Both the position numbers and the translations under genes were made by a program. A DNA stretch of 64,000 nucleotides, from contig ML133421.1 of the NCBI GenBank assembly GCA_003864495.1, positions 2,852,001 to 2,916,000 of the forward strand, given 5' to 3'. Each line of letters starts with the position of its first letter. Position 1 is the stretch's first letter. A model generated the notes under the pieces. That model searched no databases, was not told the origin of the DNA, and saw nothing but the letters and a program-made list of their open reading frames with translations. This document shows positions 1 to 14,000 of the stretch, piece by piece. The DNA is from Nemopilema nomurai (taxonomy: Eukaryota; Cnidaria; Scyphozoa; Rhizostomeae; Rhizostomatidae).

Positions 1-3000
1 TGGCTTGACTCTGATCTCTTCGTCTGCTTTTCTTTCTTAACTTTCGACCTACAAAAATACCATAAACCAAAATTAAAAAACGGGGATCATTTGCAATTGG
101 CACTTGTGGCTGCCATAGAGGCTCTACTGTGCTCATATTTTGAACATAGTTGCACGGACGCGATGGTGGCTTGTCTAAAAGTTGTGATGCGTTAATGAGA
201 CCAAGAGACTATGAAACGGTGGCAATGTGGAATGGAATCATGAAACGGGGTATTGATACTCTCCCCCACTGTCGCAAAGGCAACTACTTTAACAACATGA
301 TAAAGTCAGTCAGAAGATAGACCTACCTTGGTGTGGCACAGGTGTGCTTTTTAAATGTTCAACGAAATCGCTTAACAAAAAGCCACCAAGGCCGTAGGCA
401 TAATCAGACCGGAAGCTATGGAATTCTGATCAATCATGTACAAGGAAATATAACAAGTCATGCTAAAAACAACGGCAACAAAACCACTTGAAAGAGAATA
501 GGAAATTCACTGACGCTTGTTGAGTTATGTCCTGGTGCGCAGCTTTGCTTTCCTTAAACAGAATCCTAAAAGGAATGGAACGTCTGTGAGCAGTGAACCA
601 CAAACGAAATAGGAAACGTTCAGGGATAAACTTCGGGGGATGCGAGAAACTGGCACAATCAGCTTCCTCTTGCTAAAGTTAAACATTTAAGATAGTTCCA
701 GCATTCCGAGTTTGTCGCACAAGGGAATTCGCTTGTTGTATTGTAGCTTTACATTTGATCAGAGCAGAAAAGCAAACTAGCCACCAATGGGGATCCACAA
801 ATAAAAACTCTGTCTTAATACGAGGGACAGAATCTGGGCACCATAAGCAGTGCCAGGTGAGACACTGGACTATTGCATGCACCTGCTAGTCATCCAGCCC
901 TTTGGCCACAACTTGCGGACGTCGCTTTCAAGAAAATCCTAGGCGAGAAAGAGGGTGATTACTTCAACAATATATTATGGTGCATTTGGCCAAGCTATCA
1001 GTGATCACTAATGGCACATTTTTGCAGCAATTCCAGGGTGACGTTTCATTGTCTGGCACAAACGAGTTCTGAACCATACAGTCAACTTCAAATTAGTCAA
1101 ATTCCTGTCATAAAATAGCTGCCTTTAATAGAGATCATTTCCAGTTCCACCGCTGAATAAAGTGAAAAAATATCCGTTCAAATTTGATGCTGCCTTTCTT
1201 AATCTATTTTTCGCTAAAAGCTACGCCTACAACCACCAAATGGCTTTACAGTTTCGCTATGGCTTCGGTAAGGCTGTTGTATCAAGGGGTCTAAACCCTA
1301 AAAGATTTTAAAGGGAAGTTTCTCACCTTAATATACTCCTCAGCGGTCATACTCCTTGACTTCGACATTTTGTACAACTGAACTTTGACAGAAATGACGT
1401 CACATAGAAGTTTCCTGCAAGATTAATGAGAAAAGATTAATTCTTTATGCTCAAAACAGGTTTATGCGCCATTTTAAGAGATTCTCTCTGCTTTAAGATT
1501 GTGCAGGCAGGGTGGAGGGGAGGGGGTTTTAGGGGAAAAACATGGTTACAAATACGGTTATGCACTGATAGGTGAATTACCGGATCTCCTCTGTCCAAGT
1601 AAATTTACGCTTTGGTATGTTTTTCTTTGTCTTGTCTTCTGTGGGTGTCATGGGCTAAAAACAAAATTCAAATTTTCAACTATCTTTGTTTCAAATGGGC
1701 CGAGAACACATGCCCAATGGTAGAAAGCCAAGTAGACAGATTATTGTATGTGATTAGATTGAGCAGCAGACTAAATAAGACTCTCAAAATGATAACCAAG
1801 TGAAAAATTCTTCACAGCTTACCGTTGCAGGGTCACTTTTTTCTATTGGTGACGAAGGCTGCCGAGAAAATGCATGAAGAGATACATGATTACCAATTTG
1901 ACTGTGAAAACATGTAAGATGAAGACGAAGATTAACCAAACACGAACGTAAGATAGCCAACGGCTTACCGTTTCGGGACCTTGGTCTTCACTCGAGGATG
2001 GAAAACCACTTTGCTTCATTCTGTAAACATAAATAAGGATTGTTGATTATATCATCATCGATATAAAAAGCTTTACATAAAATTGCATCTCTACAACCAT
2101 TCAGAAGTAGAAGACCATCAGAACGAGGTAGTTGAGCGGCACTAAACAAAGTGAAGAGAACAGGGCAATGAATGTGGAACATCTTCAGGGCTGACCCATA
2201 AGCGAGAGAAACTCGTGCACCTTTCTACCATTGAAGCCGTTATCAATGCAAGTTCTCTAACAAAAGCACAGATTTCATTATGTTGCCAATATGATGCGAT
2301 AGCATGCCTTTTTCCAAGTGAGTTTTAAAAACTGCCATAAAAGACGCCAGGACGGGATTTTTGGCTTATGGACTATTATAAATCGGTCCTGTCAACTTAC
2401 TGTTCCCGGACTTTCTCGGTAAGTGCATTTGCAACCTCAGCATCATACAGTTTCTTCTGGTGAGGCATTTCCTTTTCAATGGCTAAAAGTGCAATTCGAT
2501 GTCACATGTTGATTGAATTTGATCCAGAAAATAAGGGGAATAGATCATAAAGAGATAATGGACAAACAGTGAACCTCAAAATGGAAAGCCATGCACATCA
2601 ACTAGATCGTCTTCTTTTTTGAATCATTATTCCTTCCGCGTTCTCTAAATCCTCAGTTGATAACAAACGAAAAGTCATGAAAACAAGGAAGAACAGTACC
2701 TTCCTTCAACTGTCTCATGGGCTCATCCAGCTGGTTCACTTGGTCTTCAATCACCAACGTCTTGGCTCTTTTCACAAGGGTTTCCTTCGTGCACGGCAGG
2801 TAATAAGCCAGATAGTCGTAGACATTCTGCAATAAGCGTTGATTAGCATGCTAGATTGTTTTGCTTTTCATGGGGCATCTGACATCTGCTTTTCATGTGA
2901 CAAAAAAGGAAAATGCTTAACCACTGCAGAAATACTCAGAATTAAAACTACAATATTCGGTCAATAGAGAAGAAATTTGGGGATTAACTTATAGCTCGAT

Positions 3001-6000
3001 CACTAGTCAAACAACGGGCTATCCAGTCATGACAATTTTTTTCCAAAATTAGGATTTTCGCTTCACTTTGGTCTTAGACCCTTTGAAAAGGCATGTATCT
3101 GAGAAAAGCAAATAGTTTTTGCCATATACCCATCAATATGTGGATTGAAATGACTTAGAAATGTTGGGAACTTTGAAAATAACATTTCAAAGCTTACTGT
3201 TCGAACTTTGCATGGCAACTTCAACAAGGTTCGTGCAATCCTGCAAACAAAACACATTGTTATACCAGCCATCAAATGAAAGTGTGCAAAATATCTTTTT
3301 CAAGAAGCTTCGCTAAAACCCAGTTAGCATCTTTGCTAGATACCAAGCACGCAACGTAGCTCTCTCCAGTGTTTCAGTCAATATAAGGTTTGGTAAAACT
3401 CACCCAAGCAACGTTTTGTTTACATTGTTATCGAAAAAGCGGCATTTTCCGTTTGGACGAAGTGCAGCAGCATCTTTCAGATTTTGGACTCCTGCCTCCA
3501 AAATAAGGGGGAGGTTTTCAGGAAGACTTGGGGGGCTTGACGGGGCAACTGCCTCTTTTAGTGAAGTTTTTGGAGTTTCGGTAGCACTGTCCATCGATTT
3601 ACTGAGAATTGATGTCGAGCCTGGTGTCTTGAGAGCAGACGAGTTCTTCAAAGACTTCTCAGCCAGGCTGCTGGAGCCACTAGTCTCTTGCAGCTGCTTG
3701 CCGAATAGCAACGAATAACTTTCCGATTTGTAACTGCCATTCTTCACATCTTCCTTCAAAGACGGGCTTTGCGAGCTAGGTATTTTGGAGACGTCAGCTT
3801 GAAATTTGAGCCCATTCGACAAAGCCTTTGGTGAAAACGGCGTTGATGATGTCACACCAGGTTTCGATTCACTGTTCCCTGCCGCTACCGGCCAAGGCTC
3901 CGGGTCATCTGAAATAACGTTCTTTTTTCTTTTTTTCTCTCTAAAAAAGACAGGTGTAAAATTTTTCTAAAAGCCTTTCTTAAACGACTGAAACCACGTT
4001 GAAATGAACCTCTTACGTCATCCAACATTAGTCTCTTCTGTTGCAGTCAAATGCCGGGTACGGCCAACGACCACGAAACTGTGTCGGGTCAAAAACAACC
4101 GGATTCGACACCAGGGAAGCTTTAGGTGAAGATTACTCACTTTTGGCGGAAAAGTGTTTTCTCCAACCTTTTTTGCTTTTTCTCTTTGTTCAGAAGCTGT
4201 TTCTTTCGCTTTTGAGTGCTCAGTTCTTTTGGAGTCTTACTTGTACTTTTATCACCATCTTTTGGTTTTGCTTTCTGCAAAGATGTTTAGCATATACATT
4301 ATTTCTAATTAAGAAACGAATTTCTAAAATGCCAAAACATACACCTTAAATTTTTTACTATTGAAAGACACCAACAGTTGAATACAATAAAATATGTCAC
4401 TTACCTTACTATCACTCAGCTTTTTTTTCTTTGGACTTTTGAAGTCCTTAGCATCACTAAAAAAATAGTTGACATTTAAATTACTTTTCTGAAACCAGCA
4501 GTGATTTACATTTTCCACCAAACACCCCACAATGTGACAAAATGAATAAAAAAAGATGGTATCCTTGATAAGTGGTATTTCACAAGCTTGAAAGTTGGAA
4601 GAAAAACAGAAAATAAATTAACCTCACCTATCTGCTACAGGTCGATAATGTAGTTCTCCTTGGTTGATATAAAACCCACCATGCTGTGTTGTCCAGTCAG
4701 CTGGGACAAGCTCATCATACTATAAATAGAAGATCAGCAGTGTCACTACACACTATAACTTAATGGTTACACTTCAACGTGTATGACTTCATGCTTCAGA
4801 TCAGAAAATGTGGATAACTGGTAACGGTACAGCCCCTTCAAACAAAAATACCTGAGAATTGTGTCATTTAATATATTTTCTCTACTCACTAAAGACATCA
4901 GTTTCAAAACAAACTAAGAAGAAAAAGCCTGGTAAAGCCTAACATTCTCAGCAAGGATAAAATTTCACGAATAATTTTTGGCCTGGATAAAGAGAGCTAC
5001 CAAAGAAATAAAAACTTACAGCTTCTGTGTTGTCAACAAAAGGGTCACTTTCATCATATCCATACCCAATATCACAATAATATGGCTGCAACAATATGAC
5101 ATATCATATACATATATATTAATAAAGTAAAAACGCTTTCAAAGTAAAGATGAGAAGAGTGCTTGTTTTTGACTCTAAAACAAAGAGTCCTATATGGAAT
5201 GTCAAAAAAGCATTAACGGTTCATTTGGAAAAAAAATTATGATAATTGGACATAATATCCTGTAGTTCAAAGTCTGTGGAGGACCAACAACCACCAGATT
5301 TCAAGTAAAATATTTGCATGTGGGCAAGCTACTGCCAATTTGTTGAAACATTCAAGCAAAAAATTTGTGAGCAGCTCTTGAATGGCAATATTTTGACCAG
5401 GAACTGAAATCAAAAGCACAAAAAAAGCTAGAAGAAATGGGACTAGCCATTAAAAACAGTTTAGAACACCAGACAGCGGTGTAATGTCCATTATGTTGTG
5501 TTCATTAAAGGTGACATATACATAACTGAGCTGAATAGTCTAGCAGAACTGATTACAACAATTCTTTGAAGTGCAGTTATCATCAGTTTGATTAGGCCAA
5601 TTAGTCCCTTCATGATTTCAAGCAATGTTTCACAGACTTAACAACTTAAAGTGTTCAAAATTTTTACTTATATGAAAATAAAGTTTATGATACAAAATCA
5701 CTTGGGCAGTGCATCATAGCATAACATGGAAATAAAAATTTGCAAAGCATAAAGAAAAGTAAGAAGAGCTACATATATACATTAGCTTCAAGCTTGCGCT
5801 TCTTGCTCTTCTTGATTGGTTTTGGGCCCTGTAAAATTTAATTGATACAAGAAATTTCTGTCAATTGCTCAAAAGAGGATCTTGTACTCCTACAGGAAAT
5901 AAATCCAGAATATGCTATAACTGCACCAAGAGCTTAAGTATAATAAGTCAACTTGAAAGGAAAGAAGTCTAACAAGCATTTCAGAGTTTGGAATTACAAC

Positions 6001-6487
6001 AAGTAAGCAAATACTATGGCTATTTGCATTACTGACAAAAGTTCACTCACATATTTGTCTTCAAACTTCTTTGCCAGGGCCTTCAATTGGTCTGCATCAT
6101 CTTCATCACCGAAAGGACCTGTTGTGGATTCTTGATCTTGCCTCAAAACAGGATCTGATTTCTAGAAAAAAGGTGGGCTTGTCCATTTGCATAGCTCAAC
6201 ATATTAAAAGTGTAGATATTTTCAAAAATTACTAACCAAAAGCCATAATGCACTTGCAACATACATACCAGAACATTTTTAACCAGTTGAACATAGGAAT
6301 ATTCTGGACACTGCTTTTCATTAGAAGGAGCCAGACTTATTTCAAGTCTGACTGTCTTTGAGCTAGAAGATTTCTCCTCCTTTTCTCCTGTACTACCAAC
6401 ATTTTCCTTTGCATTGAATGAAACTGATTTTCCATTTGGAGATGCAGATTTCACAGGTAGGAGTGGCACACGCCTAGGATCTGCCAT
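1..6487 (-). CDS. UBN1/2: Ubinuclein (HIRA-complex subunit), 5' and middle part; 3' end off window
   Basis: Ubinuclein binds histone H3.3-H4 within the HIRA chaperone complex in the nucleus. Coding exons by splice-site reading (minus): 6269-6487, 6051-6161, 5781-5828, 5020-5085, 4628-4719, 4405-4456, 4241-4274 (or to 4141), 3404-3908, 3198-3240, 2700-2826, 2401-2482, 1969-2020, 1823-1858, 1581-1654, 1327-1414, 883-938; about 560 aa. Exon 1 begins MADPRRVP and carries the conserved VRLEISL segment. Exons 4-5 hold the Hpc2/ubinuclein (HRD) signature, with [15 protein letters not shown] followed by GGFYI. Exons 8-16 give the ubinuclein middle domain ([20 protein letters not shown], then KFTW.EEIR.LLC, then LWPKGWM). 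Exon 8 is Ser/Pro-rich linker. An acceptor at 49/50 may open a further Lys-rich exon at 1-48, but the exon linking it to 883-938 was not found. A CTAG acceptor just upstream of the ATG suggests a separate 5'UTR exon. Family identity is clear; UBN1 versus UBN2 is not decidable in this lineage. Confidence 0.9.
4141..4274 (-). other. Ubinuclein exon 7 with two alternative 5' splice sites
   Basis: The exon opens in phase after a TTTGCAG acceptor. A donor GTAAGA at 4240/4239 ends it after 34 nt and joins exon 8 (3908) in frame. Reading on to a GTGAGT donor at 4140 adds a strongly basic Lys/Arg/Gln tract (QKRKKQ, KEKKQKR) typical of the ubinuclein linker. That long form leaves phase 2 and meets exon 8 out of frame, so it would need an additional exon that I could not find. 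Either the long form is alternative, or a small exon is hidden between 3909 and 4140. Confidence 0.55.
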
Positions 6488-8026
6488 CTTTTAGTTGCAT
6501 TATCTAGAATGGAGTAGGGTTACCTTTAATTAATACATAATAGCTATCCTTGATGTTTCCCCGCTCACCAAGTTCACAAAATAATGAAGGCACAATCTCA
6601 CGAAAGGCTGCAAAAAAGAGTAACAAGAGGAAGTGACTATTTAGGAGGATATTTTCAGCCAGATATCCTGTGTGCTGTGACACTCATTCAACTCCATTGT
6701 TTCATTCTTATTATTCTCATGCTATTTCACTAACTTTGCTAGTAAAAACCTAGGTAATAAGAATCTGACCATTGAATTCATACACACATACCTATATATA
6801 CATACATCAGAAGTAAATCTTGTGTTCCTCTTGATGCAATAGTACCTTTTAGGCAAACTTTTGTTGCACAAAGTTTCCAAAAATCTACATTTAAAATCAG
6901 GAGATTCGACAGGATTTGGAAAACTACTAAAAAAATACTGAAAATGAAGAAAAATAGCTTTTTTCAGTTAAATTGCTATTTGGTAACTTGCCCAAGCCTA
7001 CTGGGCAAGCCTAGTATCTTATTCACTGAACCAACATTTTCTCTTAACAATATAATTAATATTTGAAAAACTGTTCAACAAGTTTCATCAATATTTTTAA
7101 CTAAAAACTATAAGTGGAGGAGGTTTTTACCTAAAGAATAAAGACTTGAGGGTAGAAAGCTGAAATTGAAAAATATTTCAGAAAGGTAAAAAGGTAAGAT
7201 ATCCTTACCAAGTGCAAAGGACGGCTTGCTGAAAGAAACCATGGAATATTGGTCAAATTTCAGACTCAGCCACTCAAACCCTAGTAGATTATCTGCAAAA
7301 GAGATTTATTTGGAGACATACAAAATGTACCGTCCACGAAAAGATCAATTTACAAAGTCATCTTGGCTAAAACAATTTATTTTCAGACTCGTATGAAATA
7401 TTATATGCCATTTCAGTGGGAAGTTTAAGACTTGCTTGTATAATGTGGAGGAGCAGTAGTAGTTCTACATAGCATGATCGATCAATGTTTCGTATATTAG
7501 TAATGGCAGATGGGGCTCTAAAGCATATTCTCCGCTTTTCGATGAATACATTACCAAGTCAAAAAGCGAACAAAATTTTCGAAATGATTTTAATTTTGCA
7601 GGAGTCAAACATAGTAAATAGCGAAACTTCTTCGCTAGTCGCTCCTTTTGTATACTGAGAAACTAAGGCCCATGAAGGCCAACTTTAACTATGGCTGTTG
7701 AATACTCATAAATTTTCAGGTTGAAGCAATAACCCCCTAAAATTATTAGGTTTCATTCGTGACCTGAAACGGTCAGCTTCAGATGTTAACGAAATCGAAA
7801 GATTGCCCTAAATAGAGCTAGGACATTCAATTGAAGTTAGCAAGGATTCGAGTATTGGTTGTCTCACAAACTAAATGTAATTCAAAATGTTCTTGAGCAG
7901 AAAAGAACTCGCGCTTGTGGAAAAGGGCTTTTCACAACAGCGTCGCCATTATTTTTGCATCACTGGATTCTAATTCATAACCTGGAGATGCTTGCACTTT
8001 TCAAAAGTACGCATGCCCAGTACATT

Positions 8027-8040
8027 GCGACGCATGCGCA
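8027..8040. promoter_or_regulatory. NRF1-like palindromic promoter motif
   Basis: GCGACGCATGCGCA, with a second GCATGC 17 bp upstream (8011-8016). This resembles the NRF1 consensus (TGCGCATGCGC) common in animal housekeeping promoters. It lies 1.5 kb upstream of the ubinuclein start codon and 270 bp upstream of a plus-strand ATG at 8311, so it may mark a ubinuclein or divergent promoter. Motif match only. Confidence 0.35.
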
Positions 8041-9453
8041 ATAATGACAAATCATAAGATGCTTTTCAAACAGAAGAAAGTTTTTGAGGAGCTTCACGGC
8101 ACCCGAAATAGGCTTGTTTCGCAGACGAAAACACTTACGAAGTAAAAGGCCGAAATAGCCCAAAAACCGGTAAAAATAGGCTCTTTGTGACGCCCAGAAC
8201 ATGCTGAAGTCAATCAACTACCAATTTGAAATACTTGAAAACTTACCAGACTAAAAAACAGTCAAAACAAAGCTATTTGGCTTCGGCAACTTCATCTACA
8301 TCCCTAAAACATGGCGGTGAACGAAAAGAGACCCTCGGAAAGTGCAGGTCTTATGGCATGCCGTACACCGCTATTTGCCACACACTTGATTCCCGCGAAT
8401 ATTAGGCAATACTGCTATTGTTCTCGATGCTCAGTCAAGTTTGTAATAATCATTGTTTCAGTAACTATACCCATTGTAGTGAAAATTGCTCTACGGATGT
8501 TGATTGGATAAATTTGAATGAAAGTACAATGTGTTCGCATACTATGAATTTGATTGGCTGCAGAAGAAGAATAGCATTCTGTTTTTTATGAAGTTGCGCA
8601 ACATTCCCTATTGAAGCTAGGCAATCCATTCTGCGCGGAGAAAGAAGAATGAAGCTATGATTCTTTCGTTGAGAGAGTTTCACTGATGTCCAACGGATGG
8701 CGGGTTTGCTAACGGACAGAGAATTTCATTATTTAATAGACTGTTATAGGTTTTTACGTATCTCCATTTTTCGCCATGACGATATTGTAAAATTCTTATG
8801 AAGCCATCCGAGCGTCATCGCTTTCTGCTCTACCATTCGCAACTCATCTCATTTAAGGCCAGAAAAGGTTTGATACTTACCACTATTATAGGAAGCAGTT
8901 ACCATGATATCAACAGGGCTCTGCAGCTTTTGGCCCTTGGTGGTAACCGCGATCTGTTTCAACTGATGCAAAATTCGTGAATATTTTTGTTTTGAACAGG
9001 GAGTCAACTTGTTTTGCAGAGATGTCAACTTCAACGATCTAAATGCAGAACTGTGTTAACTTTTCTAGAAATTTTGAGCATTCAGTATCAGAACAAGATT
9101 TTATCTATCAACATTCCAATACCTTTCTGAATTCATTTTTTCGATGAGCTCCTGGATGGCATTTTCTTGATTCTTACATCAACGTGTAGAAATATCAATC
9201 TGTGGTTGCCATACGTGAAGTTGAAGTTAGACTGGAATCGTTTTTTTCATGTCATTTGGGTGAAGTGTATTTTCCCTAACTTTCAACAGTTTAAATTCGG
9301 ACTTAACAAATTAAAGTATTAAACACATGAAAGAATCAGATAAATGAAATGTCACACATAGGTAGCAATGCATTATGCTGTTGTTCACACCTTCCTTGCT
9401 TTAGGGGACCTTACCTTTCATTTATAATGTTACAACGTCAAGGGTTTCAATAT

Positions 9454-9628
9454 AAAATTGCCTAAAAAATATTCTTTTCCCCTCAATAACAGGTTTGATT
9501 TAGTAACTGAGCCTTGGAGCTTTAAAAATTGCCTACAAGATGTTATTTTCCCCTCCATAGCAGATAGGAGATGACGGACTCATTGATATATATCTATAGA
9601 TATAGTAACTGAGCCTTTGGAGCTTTAA
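9454..9628. repeat. Imperfect tandem duplication
   Basis: Two copies share the landmarks AAATTGCCTA, TTTTCCCCTC and AGTAACTGAGCC.TGGAGC. The second copy is lengthened by about 35 bp of ATAT-rich sequence between the last two landmarks. It lies in noncoding DNA downstream of the boule-like gene. Confidence 0.7.
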
Positions 9629-11069
9629 GCATGCTTCAATTTTAAAGTGACTAAGATTACCACGATGAGCATGACTCCCAATTGTGTTTATTTACTTGTT
9701 TGTTGCAAAATGATATCCAGAAATGACCATATATTTTCAGCACTATTTATTTAGCTAAATAACAGATCTTTTGTAAACATCTCCAAAGTTCCAGATTTGG
9801 GTGATACTGCTTTTAAATTCAGGAAATAATTTTGCTTGTCATGTAATCATTGGAACCTTGCACCAAGTTCCAGGTAGTATACATTGTACAGACAAGCTTT
9901 CATGATTCTATTTCATGGCAATCAGTTTTAATGTCACACAATGTGCACTAGATCAGTTCAACAACAACAAAATATGAAAGCATGAAAACCTATTCCTTTG
10001 TTTTTTCATATTTTTACATCAGACCCACTTATCTGGTTAGAGAAAATGCTTTTAAGATAAAGGAGTAGGTGACTTTCTAATTAAGTGCAATTGTTAAATA
10101 CAGATTTGTAACTCTTCATATCCAGTTTGTAGTATGTAAGTACATAGTATATTATTTAAATCAGTTGTAAATGATTATAACTATTTTGAACTTAATTTTA
10201 AAGTATTGTACATATAAAAATAATTATTTGACTATAAAAGTGGATAATTTGTTTAAGTCAGACTTTGGTTGTGGGTTTGAATAATATATTGTTTTATTAT
10301 TTGTATAACTATGAAACAAGAAGTGTGCTAGACATTTTGGCCAACACATGAGATATGAATACAAAAAGCTTTAGAAGGTCAACAAAAAAACACAAGTCTG
10401 GAGATGACTACTATTCTAAATGTATTAGATACAATAAAAGGTCATATGACCCAATCTCATAAAACACTTGTATAGCTTTAGAAGCTGTAACACACATGAA
10501 ATGTACATTAGCATCCTAAGCTGATAAATTCTGCCTTAAGACAGGATTAACAATTATGCTACATTTATATAGTCTATTTTAAATCAGATAAAAATTCTCC
10601 ATAGAAATATCATCTGTCTCTCCAAATCTATAAATCATCTCTACAAAAAAATTTTTTCTTGATTAATAATTTTGCTATTGTACTTCAAATCAATTGAAAA
10701 CATCAGAGAACTGTTCAAGTAAACATAAATGATTATTGCTAATTCTGGGCAAAGCTTTGCAAAAAATTAAAGAGCTTGTAAAGAAGTTAGGATTTAGCCA
10801 CAGGTGATAAGCTCTCTTCAGAATAAAGATAGAATTAAGAAGAAGAGCTCACAACATCAACTTTGTGTTATTTGCAATACATTCCTATGTCATTTTCTGT
10901 CTTTTTTTTACGATTCAGCTGTTTTACAAAATTGCACTTAGTGACACGTAAAATGGCAATGTTAATCATGTTTACTGAAAATACTGTTTTAAAATACTAT
11001 GTAAACTATTTGGAGTTGCAAATGAGTGAGAGGATATTAATGTTGTTCATTACAAAACAAAATACTAAC

Positions 11070-14000
11070 CTGATATATTGGCCAGTTGTATTGTTGGACA
11101 GGAACAATGCCAGGGTTTACGTAGCAAACAGGCTGCAGTAGAATAATTTTGACATGATCTTTTCTAAGTTACCAAAACAATTTAATGAAATCAATGTTTT
11201 TACCTGTTATTTGCATTGCTTTTGTGGTACTGGTTAAGGAAGTAAAAATAAACACACCTGTTTATAAAACATTGCATATATACCAGTCCAAATATATTAA
11301 ACTCTACCATGTTGAATGCAAAGCTAGTTGAGTAGTAGTAGTATTAGCACTCACTTGACAAACATTTTGTGTTGGAGGATATGCCATAAGATTACATGAC
11401 ATACACTGAAATGGATGACAACATTTGTAAACTCCATACAAAAATAGCATTAACAAAAAATGGATTTGCTATATATTTATTTCGAGGCACTGCTCTAAAA
11501 AAAACTAATGAATGTCTCATAACATAAGTATGAAGTTTATTTTACTCTACTCTTAATTTTTTCAAGTTTTTGACTACTCTCAGCATCTCACCATAACATC
11601 TTGAAAACTTCCTAAAAATTATAAACAATTTGATAAGAGCCACAAAGATTTCAACTTGAATAAATCCCATTGTGAAGATGTTACCTGGCTTGGCTCAACT
11701 GAAACAGGTACCAGCACATAAGGTTCCACAGGAGGGCTTTTCTGTGGCACTACAGCATTTGGTTTGACTGGAGAAAGGGGTGGATCTGCAAAAGAACCAG
11801 TTTAGGATAACCGCTGATCTATAGAGGTGATGGTAACTAGGGAGAGGTCCAGGTCTCAATTAATATTGACGAAGTACACACATGCACAGAAGATTTTGGT
11901 ACATACACCTACACAAAACTTAGTTTATGTAATAATTTAAAGCTTCACAATGGCTTGAAAAAGCGGACTAGTTTGGGCATACTTAAAAGTACTTTTTTCG
12001 TCCGACACTCCTCAGAGTATGCAAACGTCGGGAGATAACCAAAAACTGACCGAATAAATAGCCAGATTCGGATCGAAAACACTAGAGGGTGATAAGCAGA
12101 GCGCATGATTGGTTATAATTGATCAATCTGCGTTACTTAACACCTAACTTTAGAACAGCCCAAGGGAAAAGACGAACTCTTTCTGTCTACAAAGAATAGA
12201 TTTTCCATTGAAATATAGACAGACAGACTCTAAAATTTTAATTTAAAGCAAGTTATTGCTTGACAACGCCTAACCCAGGTGAAAACTGGCTTGCCTCTTC
12301 CATCGCCCGCCCACCCGCTTTAATGTCGTTCATTCGCTTACTCATTCATCACCCATCGAAGTAAAGCTAGAATATAAAATAAAAAATATTCCCCGTGCCT
12401 TTTTGTTATCTTTGACCAATTTACAAAGAATTAAGGAGTCTGTACCTGAATTAGCACCAGTAGGAGATGTTTGAAACTGACTTCCCTGTAGAAGAAGTGA
12501 AAAGAACAACTTTAAGAAAACCTACGAATAATGTTAAAGAAGAGACAGTATTGAATGTGAAAAAGAAATTGCCTGAACGAAAATCTGATTGCAATCTGCT
12601 TCCATGATTTTTGTGAAATTGAATGTGAAAAGGGAATTGCCTGAACGAAAATCTGATTGCAATCTGCTTCCATGATTTTTGTGAAATTAAGTGCAGACTC
12701 ACGTTTCTTCGTACAGCCTTTCTAATTCTTAGTCGCTTTCCTTTCATGACGATTGATTTCTGAAAAAACAGTGATATTCGGTCAAGAGGTGAAATAAAAA
12801 CACGATACAAGCTATTGCTTTAGCTATTCTCTGCCTACATCCACACAAATGCTTAGGAAAATGATCAATTTCACATATCTCGCCGTTGTTTATAGTTCTT
12901 ACGAAAACGTTCTAATTGTAAGTTAAAAATTTGCTACAATTGAGTCAAAATAAGCACTCACCTTTTTCAATAAATTAGAAATGTCTTCCGGTGTTTCAAA
13001 GGTTACGAACCCATACCTAGGACCGATCAGAACAGATCATCATTTATTTTGCCTTAACCTTAATCAGCTGTTGATGATGCTGGTGGGTCTTGTTTTGGTA
13101 GCCGGCTATGGAGTGCTCCCAGCGAAATAATTTGTAAGAGATTATAAAAATTCTAAAAAATGTCAAGAGTGTGATAACCTGTATTAATGAAGTCGCTGTG
13201 GACCAAGGCATCTTTAAGTGTGGAAACTGTGCCATTTCCATAATTTTATGAATGGAAATTTAAAAAATATAAATATTGTACGATTATACATAAAACAAAT
13301 TGAATACAATACCAAATTGAAAACTAAGACATCCCTTTCAATATTTTGCTGAACCTTATTCTAGCATAATTAATAGCCTGGGTGTGATACTATGACGTAA
13401 TACTTTGCACTTACCCTTTGCATTCCCCCGTTTTGCGATCCGTGACTATTCTTACATCCTTAACTGTCCCAAAGTCAGAAAAAAACACTTCCAACTCCAA
13501 CTCAGTTGTCTACAAAATGTTGACGAAGTATAAATTAGAATAATGTATTGGTTCAAATTTTAGGTTTGGTTCAAATCAAAACAACATTTTGATGAAGTTC
13601 TGTCACATCAAAAGAGAGACATTGTCGTATCGGTGTGATAATGCAAGGAGAGCATACTAGTTGGAATGGGAGAACGAGGCTTTCCCTTTTCTCTACAATA
13701 TGAATTCAATTTAGATTGGCAATATTACTTATGAACAAGGAAGGCAACTCACATCTGGAGGAATGCCTCCGAGAAAAATCCTGTTTGGGATTTCTAGTCC
13801 GCCATCAGCCGTGGGTATTCCGATCGGCACTTGGATTCTTATTGCCTGCAAAGAGATCCATTTAATTTAGATGACGCGATCTTACCATTGCTCGTTGATT
13901 GGCCTTGTATTCAAGTATGGGTTGGTTATCATGAAAAACGACCAGCTGTTCTTGCTGGGGATGAAAATTCGCCAATGGAGAGAAGCTTTTTAAGAATAGA

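Larger units (their letters stand above)
6488..11069. other. Region between ubinuclein start and last recognised boule exon
   Basis: No convincing gene is seen here. It should hold the ubinuclein promoter and 5'UTR exon(s) and the missing 3' exon(s) of the boule-like gene. A short plus-strand open frame at 8311-8511 starts in a good context (aaaacATGGCGG), but no continuing exon or family match was found. A minus-strand exon-like block at about 8906-8982 (acceptor TTGCATCAG, donor GTAACT) could not be tied to either neighbour. Sequence between 9.6 and 10.8 kb is very AT-rich and featureless apart from simple low-complexity tracts. Confidence 0.5.

Noticed and set aside
195..320. 42-codon plus-strand frame ([12 protein letters not shown]...)
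   Set aside because: Short, no splice continuation, no family match, and it lies antisense within the ubinuclein gene.
8311..8511. Plus-strand start codon in good context near a promoter-like motif
   Set aside because: Translation after about 20 residues looks random and no downstream exon was found, so it is not called as a gene.
8906..8982. Possible additional 3' exon of the boule-like gene
   Set aside because: Phase would fit, but the peptide has no Boule-like Pro/Tyr/Gln character and the acceptor lacks a pyrimidine tract.
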